A stretch of 64,000 bases of DNA, from assembly GCA_026126025.1 (NCBI GenBank), contig JAHCJZ010000004.1, positions 183,908 through 247,907 on the forward strand. The letters run 5' to 3'. Made by a program: the position numbers and the translations under genes. Positions 1 through 7,785 of the stretch are shown piece by piece; the first letter of the stretch is position 1; the number at the start of each line of letters is the position of its first letter. The stretch is from Bauldia sp. GTDB taxonomy: Bacteria > Pseudomonadota > Alphaproteobacteria > Rhizobiales > Kaistiaceae. The notes beneath the pieces are model-generated. The model made no database searches. It worked only from the letters and a program-made list of their open reading frames with translations, and was not told the DNA's origin.

Positions 1-565
1 CGTGCCAGGGATGACCGCCCGATGCGGCGGCCTCATCGGCGCCGGGATGCTTGTCGCCGGGGCGGATGATGATGCCGGCGTGAACGTCGCGGCCGACATG
101 GCTGCCGGAGCTGAAAGAGCGATGGGTGCTGGCCTCGACGAAGGTCGAAAGGCGGTCATTGACGGCGATTTCGAGCCCGCCGCCGGCGATCCAGAGGATG
201 TTGCCGGACACGGTGCCGACGCCGTACTGGCCGTAGACCAGTCCGCGGTCGCCGATGAGAAGGCCGATGCGGCCGTTGATGCTGCCATCCACGACCCATT
301 GCGACGACAGATGGTACTGCTCGACCTCAACGCCGAAGAGGAAATTTCCGGACGTGAAGTTGTAGCCGTACTGGACGCCGGCGCCGGGCCTAGTCAGTGA
401 GAAGAACGTCGAGCGTACGGCGAACGAGCCGAAATAGGCCCCGTCGAACGCGGAACCGGACGGAACGGCATCGACCGCCGGCGGTGGCGGGTTGTCAGCC
501 AGGGCTGCGCCGGCGCAAAGGCCCGCGACTGCGAGCCCCGTCACGAGCAGCCGCGCCAGCTTCAT
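1..565 (-). CDS. Outer-membrane beta-barrel protein, 3' end outside the window
   Basis: Partial gene running off the left edge; 188 residues are visible. The start ATG is at 565. Residues 1–23 form a signal peptide (basic MKLAR, hydrophobic core, ALA before Asp24), followed by a short Pro-rich linker and then alternating polar/hydrophobic strands typical of a small outer-membrane barrel (YGYNF, LFGVEVEQYH, LVYGQYGVG, IAGGGLEIAV). The same strand motifs occur in the same order in the protein at 13702–14661, so the two are paralogues. The visible part ends after a PGD-containing segment, where the paralogue passes from its first barrel repeat to its second, so this gene probably also has a second repeat beyond the edge. 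Function unknown; porin-like or OmpA/Omp25-like at fold level only. Confidence 0.75.
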   Translation of the reverse strand, partial: MKLARLLVTGLAVAGLCAGAALADNPPPPAVDAVPSGSAFDGAYFGSFAVRSTFFSLTRPGAGVQYGYNFTSGNFLFGVEVEQYHLSSQWVVDGSINGRIGLLIGDRGLVYGQYGVGTVSGNILWIAGGGLEIAVNDRLSTFVEASTHRSFSSGSHVGRDVHAGIIIRPGDKHPGADEAAASGGHPWH

Positions 566-721
566 GGCCGTCCCCCCTTTCCGCTCGCCTGGAATCCAGC
601 GAAACGGCATCGCCCCCGCGATGGAACGCAATTGATGGCACGGGCCGTGCCTGCTGTCCGGGAGGCGCAAGCGCGCCGCGGCGTTTCACGGGGATTGTGG
701 CGGAAATCACACGGGCGCCGA

Positions 722-1420
722 CTACGGCTTCGCCGGACCGCGCCGCAGGAGGTCGGGGCGGCGGGCGGCGGTGAGACGCTCGGCTTCGGCGCGGCGCCAG
801 GCGGCGACCTTGGCGTGATCCCCGGAGGTGAGCACCTCCGGAATGCCGACGCCCTCGAAGATCTGCGGGCGGGTGTAGTGCGGATATTCGAGCCCGTCCT
901 CCGCGAAGCTCTCGCTCTCGGCGGACTCCGCATTGCCCATCACGCCGGGCAGGAGCCGCACCGTCGCATCGAGGACCGCCATCGCCGCGATCTCGCCGCC
1001 GGACAGGACGTAGTCGCCGATCGACACCTCGCGGAGATTGCGCGCCGCGATCACCCGCTCGTCGACGCCCTCGAACCGCCCCGCAATGATGACGACGCCC
1101 GGCCCCGCGGCAAGCTCGCGCGCCGCGGCCTGCGTGAAGGGAACACCGCGCGGGCTCATCAGCCAGCGCGGCCGCGGATCGTCGGCGGGGCTCGCCGCGT
1201 CGATCGCAGCCGCAAGCACGTCGGCGCGCAGCACCATGCCCGGCCCGCCGCCGGCCGGCGTGTCGTCGACCGAGCGATGGCGGCCGGTCGCCGCATCGCG
1301 AATGTCGCGCACCGCGAGCGACCACCGCCCCTCGGCCAGCGCCTTCCCGGCAAGGCTGACGCCGAGCGGCCCCGGGAACATCCCGGGAAAGAGCGTGAGC
1401 ACGGTCGCGGCGAAGGTCAT
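722..1420 (-). CDS. trmD: tRNA (guanine-N1)-methyltransferase TrmD
   Basis: 232 aa. Methylates G37 of tRNAs using S-adenosylmethionine, which prevents +1 frameshifting. The sequence shows the SPOUT-class TrmD hallmarks: N-terminal [20 protein letters not shown], the [10 protein letters not shown] segment, and the knotted SAM-binding loop [10 protein letters not shown], followed by [10 protein letters not shown] and EYPHYTRP. The ATG at 1420 was chosen because homology starts at [12 protein letters not shown]; upstream in-frame sequence is the inverted repeat at 1487–1554. The usual rpsP–rimM–trmD–rplS neighbours are not adjacent here: a barrel gene lies downstream and a thioredoxin-fold gene upstream. 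Confidence 0.97.
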   Translation of the reverse strand: MTFAATVLTLFPGMFPGPLGVSLAGKALAEGRWSLAVRDIRDAATGRHRSVDDTPAGGGPGMVLRADVLAAAIDAASPADDPRPRWLMSPRGVPFTQAAARELAAGPGVVIIAGRFEGVDERVIAARNLREVSIGDYVLSGGEIAAMAVLDATVRLLPGVMGNAESAESESFAEDGLEYPHYTRPQIFEGVGIPEVLTSGDHAKVAAWRRAEAERLTAARRPDLLRRGPAKP

Positions 1421-1486
1421 GGCGCGAAGGCTTAGCGATGCGCGGGCTTTGGCGAAAGGGACCCCATTCCCTCCGGCACATCCCAA

Positions 1487-1554
1487 ACACACAGGAGTCC
1501 AGAGCCGCGAACGCCGGGCACGCGGCTTCTGGATTCCTGTGTGTTGTGGATGTG
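1487..1554. repeat. Long imperfect inverted repeat (hairpin) upstream of trmD
   Basis: The arms CACATCC…ACACACAGGA…TCCAGA…CCGCG and their near-complement CGCGG…TCTGGA…TCCTGTGTGT…GGATGTG pair over roughly 30 bases with a few mismatches around an 11-base loop. It lies between trmD and the thioredoxin-fold gene, both leftward. It could be a terminator for the upstream gene, a REP/MITE-like mobile palindrome, or a leader structure for trmD. No U-tract follows on either strand, which favours a dispersed palindromic element. Confidence 0.75.
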
Positions 1555-1595
1555 GCAAGGTGGGTGCGGACGGGAGGCCGTTGGGTCCGCGAGAC

Positions 1596-2168
1596 CTAAA
1601 CCGCCTCCTCCGCCTCTTCCTTCTTCCACTTCATCGAGCAGCCGACCGAGGGGATCTGGTCGGCGGGGCCCTGGCCGGTGCGCGCGATCAGCCGCATCGC
1701 CTCGAGGAGCTCGCGCTTCGCACCCTCCGGCAGCGGATTGGTGCGGCCCTCGTCGAGCCGGCCGCGATACTGGATCTCGCCTTTGGCGTTGAGGCCGAAA
1801 AAGTCCGGCGTGCAGGCCGCGTCATAAGCGTGCGCGACGTCCTGAGACTCGTCATAGAGGTAGGGGAACGGGAAGCCGTGGTCGCGCGCGAAGAGCTTCA
1901 TGTTGTCGAACGAATCGTCGGAATAGGTCACCGCGTCGTTCGCGCTGATCGCGACGAAGCCGATGCCGTCCTCGGCGAGGAGCTTGGCGTCGGAAACGAT
2001 GCGGTCGATCACCGCCTTCACATAGGGGCAGTGGTTGCAGATGAAGACCACCACCGCGCCGTTCGGCCCCATGATGTCGGCGAGGCTGTAGCTCTGGCCG
2101 TTGGTGGCCGGCAGCGTGAAGTCGGGAGCCGGAATGCCGAGCTCCATCGGCGGCGGGGAAACGGGCAT
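1596..2168 (-). CDS. Thioredoxin-fold/peroxiredoxin-like protein (AhpC/TSA type)
   Basis: 190 aa, no signal peptide, so cytoplasmic. The N-terminal part ([13 protein letters not shown]) is the typical AhpC/TSA–redoxin opening. The redox motif is ICNHCPYV at about residues 43–50, a CxxC (CNHC) characteristic of a thioredoxin-like family common in Proteobacteria; PYLYDESQ and a cis-Pro-type turn (ACTPDFF) follow. The C-terminus is acidic/lysine-rich ([11 protein letters not shown]). Likely a thiol oxidoreductase or peroxidase; substrate unknown. It is separated from the vanS stop by 62 bases containing a hairpin, so it is probably not part of the van cluster. Confidence 0.85.
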   Translation of the reverse strand: MPVSPPPMELGIPAPDFTLPATNGQSYSLADIMGPNGAVVVFICNHCPYVKAVIDRIVSDAKLLAEDGIGFVAISANDAVTYSDDSFDNMKLFARDHGFPFPYLYDESQDVAHAYDAACTPDFFGLNAKGEIQYRGRLDEGRTNPLPEGAKRELLEAMRLIARTGQGPADQIPSVGCSMKWKKEEAEEAV

Positions 2169-2179
2169 GGCGTGGGCCT

Positions 2180-2212
2180 CTCATTTCAGGGGGGACTGTT
2201 CCCCGGAATGAG
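2180..2212 (-). terminator. Imperfect hairpin downstream of vanS
   Basis: CTCATT (2180–2185) pairs with AATGAG (2207–2212), with additional G/C pairing (AGGGG with CCCC) inside. It lies between the stop of the sensor kinase and the start of the next leftward gene, where a terminator of the vanRS transcript would be expected. There is no clear T-run, so termination is an inference. Confidence 0.4.
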
Positions 2213-2230
2213 GGCGAACGCCGCGAAAAA

Positions 2231-3346
2231 TCAAGGCCCCGGCGTGGCGTTCGGCGCGGCCGCGAGCTCCACGGTGACGCAAAGGCCGCCGCCCGGCCGG
2301 GGGAGGATGACGAGCGTCCCGTCATGCGCCTCGACGATGCTCTTGACGATGGCAAGGCCGAGGCCGACGCCGGCATGGTCGGTGCGGATGCGCTCCGTGC
2401 CGCGCTGGAACGGCTCGGTCAGCGTCGCGACCCGCTGCGGCGCGAGCGTCTCGCCGGTGTTCTCGACCGTGAGGACGACGGCATGGGGATGCGCCGCCGT
2501 GCCGACCTCGACCCGGCCGCCCTGCGGGAGGTTGTGGACGATGGCGTTGTGCAGGAGGTTCGTCGTCATCTGCAGCAGCAGCGCGCGTGACCCGATCGTC
2601 GGCGTGATCTCCCCGGACGTCTCGATCGTGATGCGGTGCTTTTCCGCGAGGGGGAGGAGAGTCTCGGCCGCCTCTTCCGCGATGAGGGAGAGGTCGACCG
2701 GCTCGCGGGTGAAGGACCGCCGGTCGGCCCGGCTGAGCAGGAGCAGGGCTTCGGTGAGCTCGATCGCGCGGACGTTGACGGCGGTGAGCCGCTCGATCAG
2801 CTCGCCGGGATTGCGGTTCGGATCGTTGCGGGCAACATCGAGCAGCGTGCGCGTGATCGCGAGCGGCGTGCGCAGCTCGTGGGAGGCGTTGGCCGCGAAG
2901 CGCTGCTGCTCGGCGACATGGGCTTCGAGCCGCGCGAGCATGGCGTCGAAGCTGTCGGCAAGCTCGCGGAACTCGTCCTTGCGTCCTTCGAGCTCGATCC
3001 GGTGCGAGAGCGATCCGGTCGCCGCGCGCCGCGTGGCGGCGGTGATGCGGGCAAGCGGCGCGAGCATGCGGCCGGCGAGAAGCCACCCGCCCAGCAGGCC
3101 GAACACCAGCAGCACCGCCATCGCCTGGGCTGCCCGCGGCGCGAAGGCACGCCACAGATCGGACCGGTTGGGTACGAAGAGCTGCCCGGGGACCGTGATG
3201 GCGCCGTCGGGCACGTAGCGCAGCAGGAAGACCCACACCACCGCCAGCAGCAGCGCACCGGCAACGAGGAGGAAGCCCGCATAGCTGAGGGTGAGTTTCA
3301 GGCGAACGCTCAAGCCGGGCGCTCTCTTCACGCGCGCCTCCCTCAC
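2231..3346 (-). CDS. vanS: VanS-like sensor histidine kinase
   Basis: 371 aa, inner-membrane sensor kinase. Order: TM1 (about 18–42), a short periplasmic loop of about 30 residues, TM2 (about 75–92), HAMP linker, DHp helix with phospho-acceptor His156 in ASHELRTPL, then an ATPase domain with N-box NLLHNAIVHN and G-box GVGLGLAIVKSI. The GTG start at 3346 overlaps the regulator's TGA (GTGA), so the pair is translationally coupled; upstream frame is only regulator antiphase sequence. The short loop resembles actinomycete VanS rather than the longer enterococcal VanA-type sensor (family knowledge). The VanS assignment rests on pairing with a VanR-like regulator divergent from vanHAX; ligand unknown. 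By analogy it would respond to a glycopeptide or altered lipid II. Confidence 0.85.
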   Translation of the reverse strand: MREARVKRAPGLSVRLKLTLSYAGFLLVAGALLLAVVWVFLLRYVPDGAITVPGQLFVPNRSDLWRAFAPRAAQAMAVLLVFGLLGGWLLAGRMLAPLARITAATRRAATGSLSHRIELEGRKDEFRELADSFDAMLARLEAHVAEQQRFAANASHELRTPLAITRTLLDVARNDPNRNPGELIERLTAVNVRAIELTEALLLLSRADRRSFTREPVDLSLIAEEAAETLLPLAEKHRITIETSGEITPTIGSRALLLQMTTNLLHNAIVHNLPQGGRVEVGTAAHPHAVVLTVENTGETLAPQRVATLTEPFQRGTERIRTDHAGVGLGLAIVKSIVEAHDGTLVILPRPGGGLCVTVELAAAPNATPGP

Positions 3347-4020
3347 CTTGCGGCGTCTGGTCCCGCGTCGATGCGGTAGCCGACGCCGGCCACGGTCGCG
3401 ATGATCGAGGGTGGGCCGAGGCGCTTGCGCAGCGCCGAGACCGTGATGCGGACCGCATTGGTGAACGGGTCGGCGTTCTCGTCCCACGCCCGCGCCAGCA
3501 GCTCCTCGGCGCTGACGACGCCGCCCTCGGCGGCGACGAGGACTTCGAGCACGGCGAACTGCTTGCGGGTCAGCGCGACATAGCGGCCGTCGCGGAACAC
3601 CTCGCGGCGGAACGGATCGAGCCGGAGGCCCGCGATTTCGCGCACCGGCGGACGGCTGTGCCCGCGGCGCCGGTCGAGGGCGCGCAGCCGAAGCACCAGT
3701 TCCTGCAGCTCGAACGGCTTGGTGAGGTAGTCGTCGGCGCCGAGCTCGAAGCCGGTCGCCTTGTCGTCGAGCCGGTCGGCCGCGGTGAGCATCAGGATCG
3801 GCATGCCGCTTCCGGAAGCGACGATACTTGCGGCGATCGCGTCGCCGGACGGGCCAGGAATGTCGCGGTCGAGCACCGCGACGTCATAGGAATTGACGCT
3901 GAGGAGCTCGAGCGCGGTGTCGCCGTCGCCGGCGATATCCGCTGCGATCGCCTTGAGACGGAGCCCGTCGCGGATGGCCTCGGCCATCCAGGGCTCATCC
4001 TCGACGATCAACACGCGCAT
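3343..4020 (-). CDS. vanR: VanR-like response regulator (OmpR/PhoB family)
   Basis: 225 aa. Receiver domain with acidic pocket Glu7/Asp8 (VEDE), phospho-acceptor Asp51 in LDRDIPG, the switch TAADR and conserved Lys in YLTKPF; then an OmpR-type winged helix (TRKQFAVLEVL, FTNAVRITVSALRKRLG, VGYRID). The ATG is at 4020, 85 bases from vanH on the opposite strand, so both directions share one control region. From memory the whole sequence is very close to VanR proteins of Streptomyces, closer than most proteobacterial OmpR proteins; a search should confirm this. It probably activates vanHAX and its own operon through the direct repeats at 4041–4059. Confidence 0.88.
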   Translation of the reverse strand: MRVLIVEDEPWMAEAIRDGLRLKAIAADIAGDGDTALELLSVNSYDVAVLDRDIPGPSGDAIAASIVASGSGMPILMLTAADRLDDKATGFELGADDYLTKPFELQELVLRLRALDRRRGHSRPPVREIAGLRLDPFRREVFRDGRYVALTRKQFAVLEVLVAAEGGVVSAEELLARAWDENADPFTNAVRITVSALRKRLGPPSIIATVAGVGYRIDAGPDAAR

Positions 4021-4105
4021 GTCTGACCCTAGCCGCCGGCGCATATCGTCGGCATATCGAAAACCGGATACGCCCCGGCAACACGCGGTCGCCTTGACTG
4101 GCGGC
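4021..4105. promoter_or_regulatory. Divergent vanR/vanH control region with VanR-type direct repeats
   Basis: 85-base intergenic region between the divergent starts. GCATATCG occurs twice, at 4041–4048 and 4052–4059, with an 11-base period, the one-helical-turn spacing that OmpR/PhoB-family dimers recognise. A TTGACT hexamer lies at 4094–4099. If it is a -35 element, transcription would start inside the annotated vanH reading frame and the TTG at 4163 would become the better vanH start. The operator call is inference from spacing and position. Confidence 0.5.
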
Positions 4106-5200
4106 ATGACACGAACCGCATCCGCAACGACCCGCCGCCGCGTCCCGCCCGCCGGCGACGCCTTGTTCCGCGACACCGCGGCAAATATCGGGCGGTCACC
4201 CGCCGCACCGTTCGGCCGGGACAAGCCCCGGCCGCTCGGGATCACCGTCTATGGCTGCGCGCCGGACGAAGCCGACCTCTTCCAGGCGCTGGCGCCGCGT
4301 TTCGGCGTCAGCGCGACGACCATCGCCGCGGCGGCCCCGGAAGCCGGCATCGTCCCGGTGCCCGGCAATCGCTGTGTCAGCGTGGCGCACAAATCGCCGA
4401 TCTCGCGGCCGGTCCTCGCGGCGCTGAAGGAAAGCGGCGTCGACTACGTCTCGACCCGAAGCATCGGCCTCGACCACATCGACCTCCGCGCGGCGGAGGA
4501 GCTCGGGATCACGGTCGAGAACGTGGCCTACGCGCCGGACGGCGTCGCCGACTACACGGTCATGCTGCTGCTGATGGCGATCCGCCACGCCAAGGGCATC
4601 GTCACGGCGGCGCAGAACCGCGACTTCAGGCCGCCCAACGTCCGCGGCAAGGAGCTGCGCGACATGACCGTTGGTGTCCTCGGGACCGGGCGCATCGGCA
4701 GCGCGGTGATCGAGCGGCTGCGGGGGTTCGGGTGCCGCGTGCTGGCCTCCGACACGCGCGGGCAAGGGCCGGCAGTGGCGGAGTTCGTTTCGCTCGACGC
4801 GCTGCTGGCCGAGAGCGACGTCGTCACGCTTCACCTGCCGCTCGACGCCGGCACCCGCCATTGCATCGGGCGACGGCAGCTCGCGGCGCTGAAGCCCGGC
4901 GCCTTTCTCGTCAACACCGGCCGCGGCGCGCTGGTGGATACCGCTGCGCTGATCGCGGCGCTGGAGGAGGAGAGGCTGGCCGGGGCGGCGCTGGATGTGC
5001 TGGAGGGCGAGGACGGGCTCTTCTATTTCGATTGCACGGAACGGCCGATCGACAATCCGTTCCTGCTGCGGCTGCAGGCGCTGCCCAACGTCATCATCAC
5101 GCCGCACACGGCCTACCACACCGACCGCGTGCTGCACGATGTGGTGACCGCGACGCTGCGCAACTGCCTTCGCTTCGACCGGAGCCGGGCGGATGGCTAG
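4106..5200 (+). CDS. vanH: VanH-type D-lactate dehydrogenase
   Basis: 364 aa from ATG 4106. Reduces pyruvate to D-lactate for the downstream ligase. VanH homology begins at GITVYGC (about residue 45) and continues to the end. Visible motifs: HKS…STRSIGLDHID, NAD-binding GVLGTGRIGSAV, substrate Arg in NTGRGALVD, Glu in DVLEGEDG and catalytic His in TPHTAYHT. Typical VanH proteins are about 322 aa, so the ~43 residues before the core are an extension: either real, or the true start is the in-frame TTG at 4163 (345 aa). The stop overlaps the vanA start by 8 bases. The paired D-lactate ligase and VanX make general 2-hydroxyacid dehydrogenase alternatives unlikely. Confidence 0.93.
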   Translation: MTRTASATTRRRVPPAGDALFRDTAANIGRSPAAPFGRDKPRPLGITVYGCAPDEADLFQALAPRFGVSATTIAAAAPEAGIVPVPGNRCVSVAHKSPISRPVLAALKESGVDYVSTRSIGLDHIDLRAAEELGITVENVAYAPDGVADYTVMLLLMAIRHAKGIVTAAQNRDFRPPNVRGKELRDMTVGVLGTGRIGSAVIERLRGFGCRVLASDTRGQGPAVAEFVSLDALLAESDVVTLHLPLDAGTRHCIGRRQLAALKPGAFLVNTGRGALVDTAALIAALEEERLAGAALDVLEGEDGLFYFDCTERPIDNPFLLRLQALPNVIITPHTAYHTDRVLHDVVTATLRNCLRFDRSRADG

Positions 5201-6224
5201 GCTGCGGATCGCGATCCTCTTCGGCGGCATCTCGGAGGAACACGACATCTCCGTGAAGTCCGCCGCCGAAGTCGCCGCCAGCATCGATACGCGGAAGTAC
5301 GAGCCGGTCTTCATCGGCATCACGCGGGCCGGCGCGTGGAAGATTTGCGACCGGCCGGGAGCGGGCTGGGAGAGCGGCCCGTGCCGCCCCGCCGTGCTGT
5401 CGCCGGATCGGGAGACGCATGGCCTCCTCGCCATCGAGAATGGCGCGTGCCGGGCAATCCGGATCGACGCGGTGTTTCCCGTCCTCCACGGCAGGTCGGG
5501 TGAGGACGGGGCCGTGCAGGGCCTCCTCGAGCTCTCCGGCATTCCCTATGTGGGCTGCGACATCCAGGGCTCGGCAACCTGCATGGACAAGTCGCTGGCC
5601 TATATCGTCGCCCGCAGCGCGGGCATCGCCACACCAGAATTCCGCGTGCTGCGCGAAGCCGACGAGCCCGCGGCCGACGCGCTTGCCTACCCGGTCTTCG
5701 TGAAGCCCGCGCGCTCCGGCTCGTCGTTCGGCGTGACCCGGGTCGCGCGCGCGGACGAGCTTCCCGCGGCCATTGCCGAGGCGCGGCGCTACGACGGCAA
5801 GATCCTGATCGAGCAGGCGATTGCGGGCACCGAAGTCGGCTGCGCCGTGCTCGGCAACAGCCCCGGGCTGATCGTCGGCGCGGTGGACCGGATCACCTTG
5901 CGGCACGGCATCTTCCGCATCCATCAGGAGGCGGCGCCGGAGGAGGGGTCGGAGAACGCGATCATGACCGTCCCGGCGGATCTGCCGGAGGCGAAGCGCG
6001 ACGAGATCCGGGAAACCGCAAAGGCGATCTACACCGCCCTCGGCTGCCGGGGGCTGGCACGGGTGGACATGTTCCTGCAGGAGGACGGGCGCATCCTCCT
6101 CAACGAGGTCAACACCCTGCCGGGACTGACCTCCTACAGCCGCTATCCCCGCATGATGGCAGCCGCCGGCATGAGCCTTGGCGAACTGATCGACCGCTGC
6201 ATCGCGCTATCGATGGGCGGGTGA
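5193..6224 (+). CDS. vanA: VanA-type D-alanine–D-lactate ligase
   Basis: 343 aa, exactly the length of enterococcal VanA. ATP-grasp enzyme joining D-Ala to D-Lac so that peptidoglycan precursors end in D-Ala-D-Lac. Motifs: ILFGGISEEHDIS at the N-terminus, LHGRSGEDG, FVKPARSGSSFGV, EVGCAVLGN and metal/ATP site NEVNTLPGLTSYSRYP. The omega loop reads HGIFRIHQE with His at position 244, the residue that distinguishes D-Lac ligases from housekeeping Ddl enzymes, which carry a Tyr-containing YDYEAKY-type loop. It overlaps vanH by 8 bases and is followed immediately by vanX, so the three are one operon. I see no missing active-site residue. Confidence 0.95.
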   Translation: MARLRIAILFGGISEEHDISVKSAAEVAASIDTRKYEPVFIGITRAGAWKICDRPGAGWESGPCRPAVLSPDRETHGLLAIENGACRAIRIDAVFPVLHGRSGEDGAVQGLLELSGIPYVGCDIQGSATCMDKSLAYIVARSAGIATPEFRVLREADEPAADALAYPVFVKPARSGSSFGVTRVARADELPAAIAEARRYDGKILIEQAIAGTEVGCAVLGNSPGLIVGAVDRITLRHGIFRIHQEAAPEEGSENAIMTVPADLPEAKRDEIRETAKAIYTALGCRGLARVDMFLQEDGRILLNEVNTLPGLTSYSRYPRMMAAAGMSLGELIDRCIALSMGG

Positions 6225-6226
6225 CC

Positions 6227-6835
6227 ATGGAGAAGGGGTTCGTCTTCCTCGACGAGGTGCTGGGCGGCGTCCGCTGGGATGCCAAATACGCCACCTGGGA
6301 CAATTTCACCGGCAAGCCGGTCGACGGCTACGGGGTCAATCGCATCGTCCTCTCGCACGCGGTGGCGGAAGCGCTGCTGGAGGCAAGGCGAACGGCGGCG
6401 GAGCTCGGGTTCGGCCTTCTGGTCTGGGACGGCTACCGCCCCCAGCGCGCCGTCGACCGCTTCATGGAATGGTCGGCTCTGCCCGAAGACGGTCTCACCA
6501 AGGCACGTCACTATCCGAACATCGACCGGACCGAGATGTTCGCGAACGGCTATCTCGCGGCCCGGTCGAGCCACAGCCGGGGAAGCGCCGTCGACCTCAC
6601 CCTCTACCGGCTGGACACGGACGAGCTCGCCCCGATGGGGAGCGGCTTCGACTTCATGGACGATCGGTCCCATCACGGCGCCGCAGGCATCGCCGCGGTC
6701 GAGGCGCAGAACCGGCGGAGCCTCCGCTCCATCATGGAACGGAGCGGGTTCGAACCCTACAGCCGCGAATGGTGGCATTACGCGCTCAGGGACGAGCCCT
6801 ACCCCGACCGCTATTTCGATTTCCCGATTCTCTGA
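6227..6835 (+). CDS. vanX: VanX-type D-Ala-D-Ala dipeptidase
   Basis: 202 aa, the canonical VanX length. Zinc dipeptidase that destroys D-Ala-D-Ala so only D-Ala-D-Lac enters precursors. All reference residues fall at canonical numbering: Arg71 (GYRPQR), zinc ligands His116 and Asp123 (SSHSRGSAVD) and His184, and catalytic base Glu181 (EWWH). No signal peptide, so cytoplasmic as expected. ATG 6227 was chosen because it aligns with the usual MEKGF/MEIGF start; a GTG at 6221 overlapping the vanA stop is an alternative. The N-terminal half (RWDAKYATWDNFTG) is nearly identical to the enterococcal protein as I remember it. Confidence 0.96.
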   Translation: MEKGFVFLDEVLGGVRWDAKYATWDNFTGKPVDGYGVNRIVLSHAVAEALLEARRTAAELGFGLLVWDGYRPQRAVDRFMEWSALPEDGLTKARHYPNIDRTEMFANGYLAARSSHSRGSAVDLTLYRLDTDELAPMGSGFDFMDDRSHHGAAGIAAVEAQNRRSLRSIMERSGFEPYSREWWHYALRDEPYPDRYFDFPIL

Positions 6836-6853
6836 GGAAGTCAGGCTGGCCGC

Positions 6854-6929
6854 TGGTGGAGCCGAGGGGAGTCGAACCCCTGACCTCTGCAGTGCGATTG
6901 CAGCGCTCTCCCAACTGAGCTACGGCCCC
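6854..6929 (-). tRNA. tRNA-Ala (anticodon CGC)
   Basis: A complete cloverleaf can be drawn: acceptor GGGGCCG with CGGCTCC (one G:U), D-arm GCTC…GAGC, anticodon stem CTGCA/TGCAG with loop ATCGCAC (anticodon CGC), T-arm AGGGG-TTCGACT-CCCCT and an encoded CCA. The 3' end points at the van cluster, 19 bases from the vanX stop. Confidence 0.97.
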
Positions 6930-7092
6930 GCCGACCCGCGGCGGCTGCATTTAGGGTTCGCCCTCCCGGGGTGTCAAGGAAGCGCGCTGCCGCGGATTTC
7001 ACGGGACAGGCGGCGCGACCCCGGGTTGCGGGGCCGCTGGCCCGCCTTTACATCAGGTCGAGGTCCACCAGCCCGGGGCAGCAGCCGAATCG

Positions 7093-7383
7093 ATGCGCGC
7101 CATTCTCGACGTCATCCTCATCGTGCTGGACATCTATTGGTGGATCGTGATCGCAACGGCGATCTTCAGCTGGCTCTACGCCTTCAACGTCGTCAATCCG
7201 CGCAACCAGATCGTCTCGGCGATCGGGCAGTTCCTCTATTCGGTCACCGAGCCGGTGCTGCGGCCGATCCGCCGCGTCCTGCCGAATTTCGGCACGATCG
7301 ATTTCTCGCCGATCGTCCTTCTCCTCCTCATCTTCCTGCTCCGGCGCGTCATCGTCCTCTACATCTACCCCAACGTCTTTTGA
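7093..7383 (+). CDS. yggT: YggT family membrane protein
   Basis: 96 aa with two hydrophobic segments (about residues 3–28 and 71–92) separated by a loop with [32 protein letters not shown] residues, the diagnostic YggT signature region ending in FGTIDFSPI. Members are implicated in osmotic tolerance and cell-division-related processes, but the molecular role is not settled. It overlaps the DUF167 gene downstream, the conserved yggT–yggU pairing. Confidence 0.9.
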   Translation: MRAILDVILIVLDIYWWIVIATAIFSWLYAFNVVNPRNQIVSAIGQFLYSVTEPVLRPIRRVLPNFGTIDFSPIVLLLLIFLLRRVIVLYIYPNVF

Positions 7384-7700
7384 CCGCGCTCCCCTGGAGC
7401 GCCGGTGCGGACCATCTGCGCCTTCGCGTCCGGCTGACGCCGCGCGCGGCGACCGATCGCATCGAAGGCGTCGCGCTGCTGTCCGACGGCAGCGCGGTCC
7501 TTGCCGCCCGCGTCCGCACCGCACCGGAGGACAACGCCGCCAACCTCGCGCTGACGCGCCTCGTCGCCGCCGCCCTCGACCTGCCGCGCTCGGCGGTGAC
7601 GATCGCCGCCGGCCACAAGGCGCGGGTGAAGGAGCTCCGCCTCGCCGGCGACCCGGCCGCGCTCACCGCCGCCGCCGCGCGGCTCTGGCCCGCCGGCTGA
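7380..7700 (+). CDS. DUF167 (YggU) family protein
   Basis: 106 aa small alpha/beta protein with the family pattern [26 protein letters not shown] and [14 protein letters not shown]. The likely start is the TTG at 7380, which overlaps the yggT stop (TTGA); no ATG or GTG gives the conserved N-terminal strand. Function in bacteria unknown. It forms a two-gene unit with yggT. Confidence 0.85.
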   Translation: MTALPWSAGADHLRLRVRLTPRAATDRIEGVALLSDGSAVLAARVRTAPEDNAANLALTRLVAAALDLPRSAVTIAAGHKARVKELRLAGDPAALTAAAARLWPAG

Positions 7701-7785
7701 CCCTCCACCGCTCGTCCCGGCTCTCGCGATGCAGCTGCGCTGCACGCGGTCCGGGATGAGCGGGAGAGGTGAGAGGGAGGGAACG

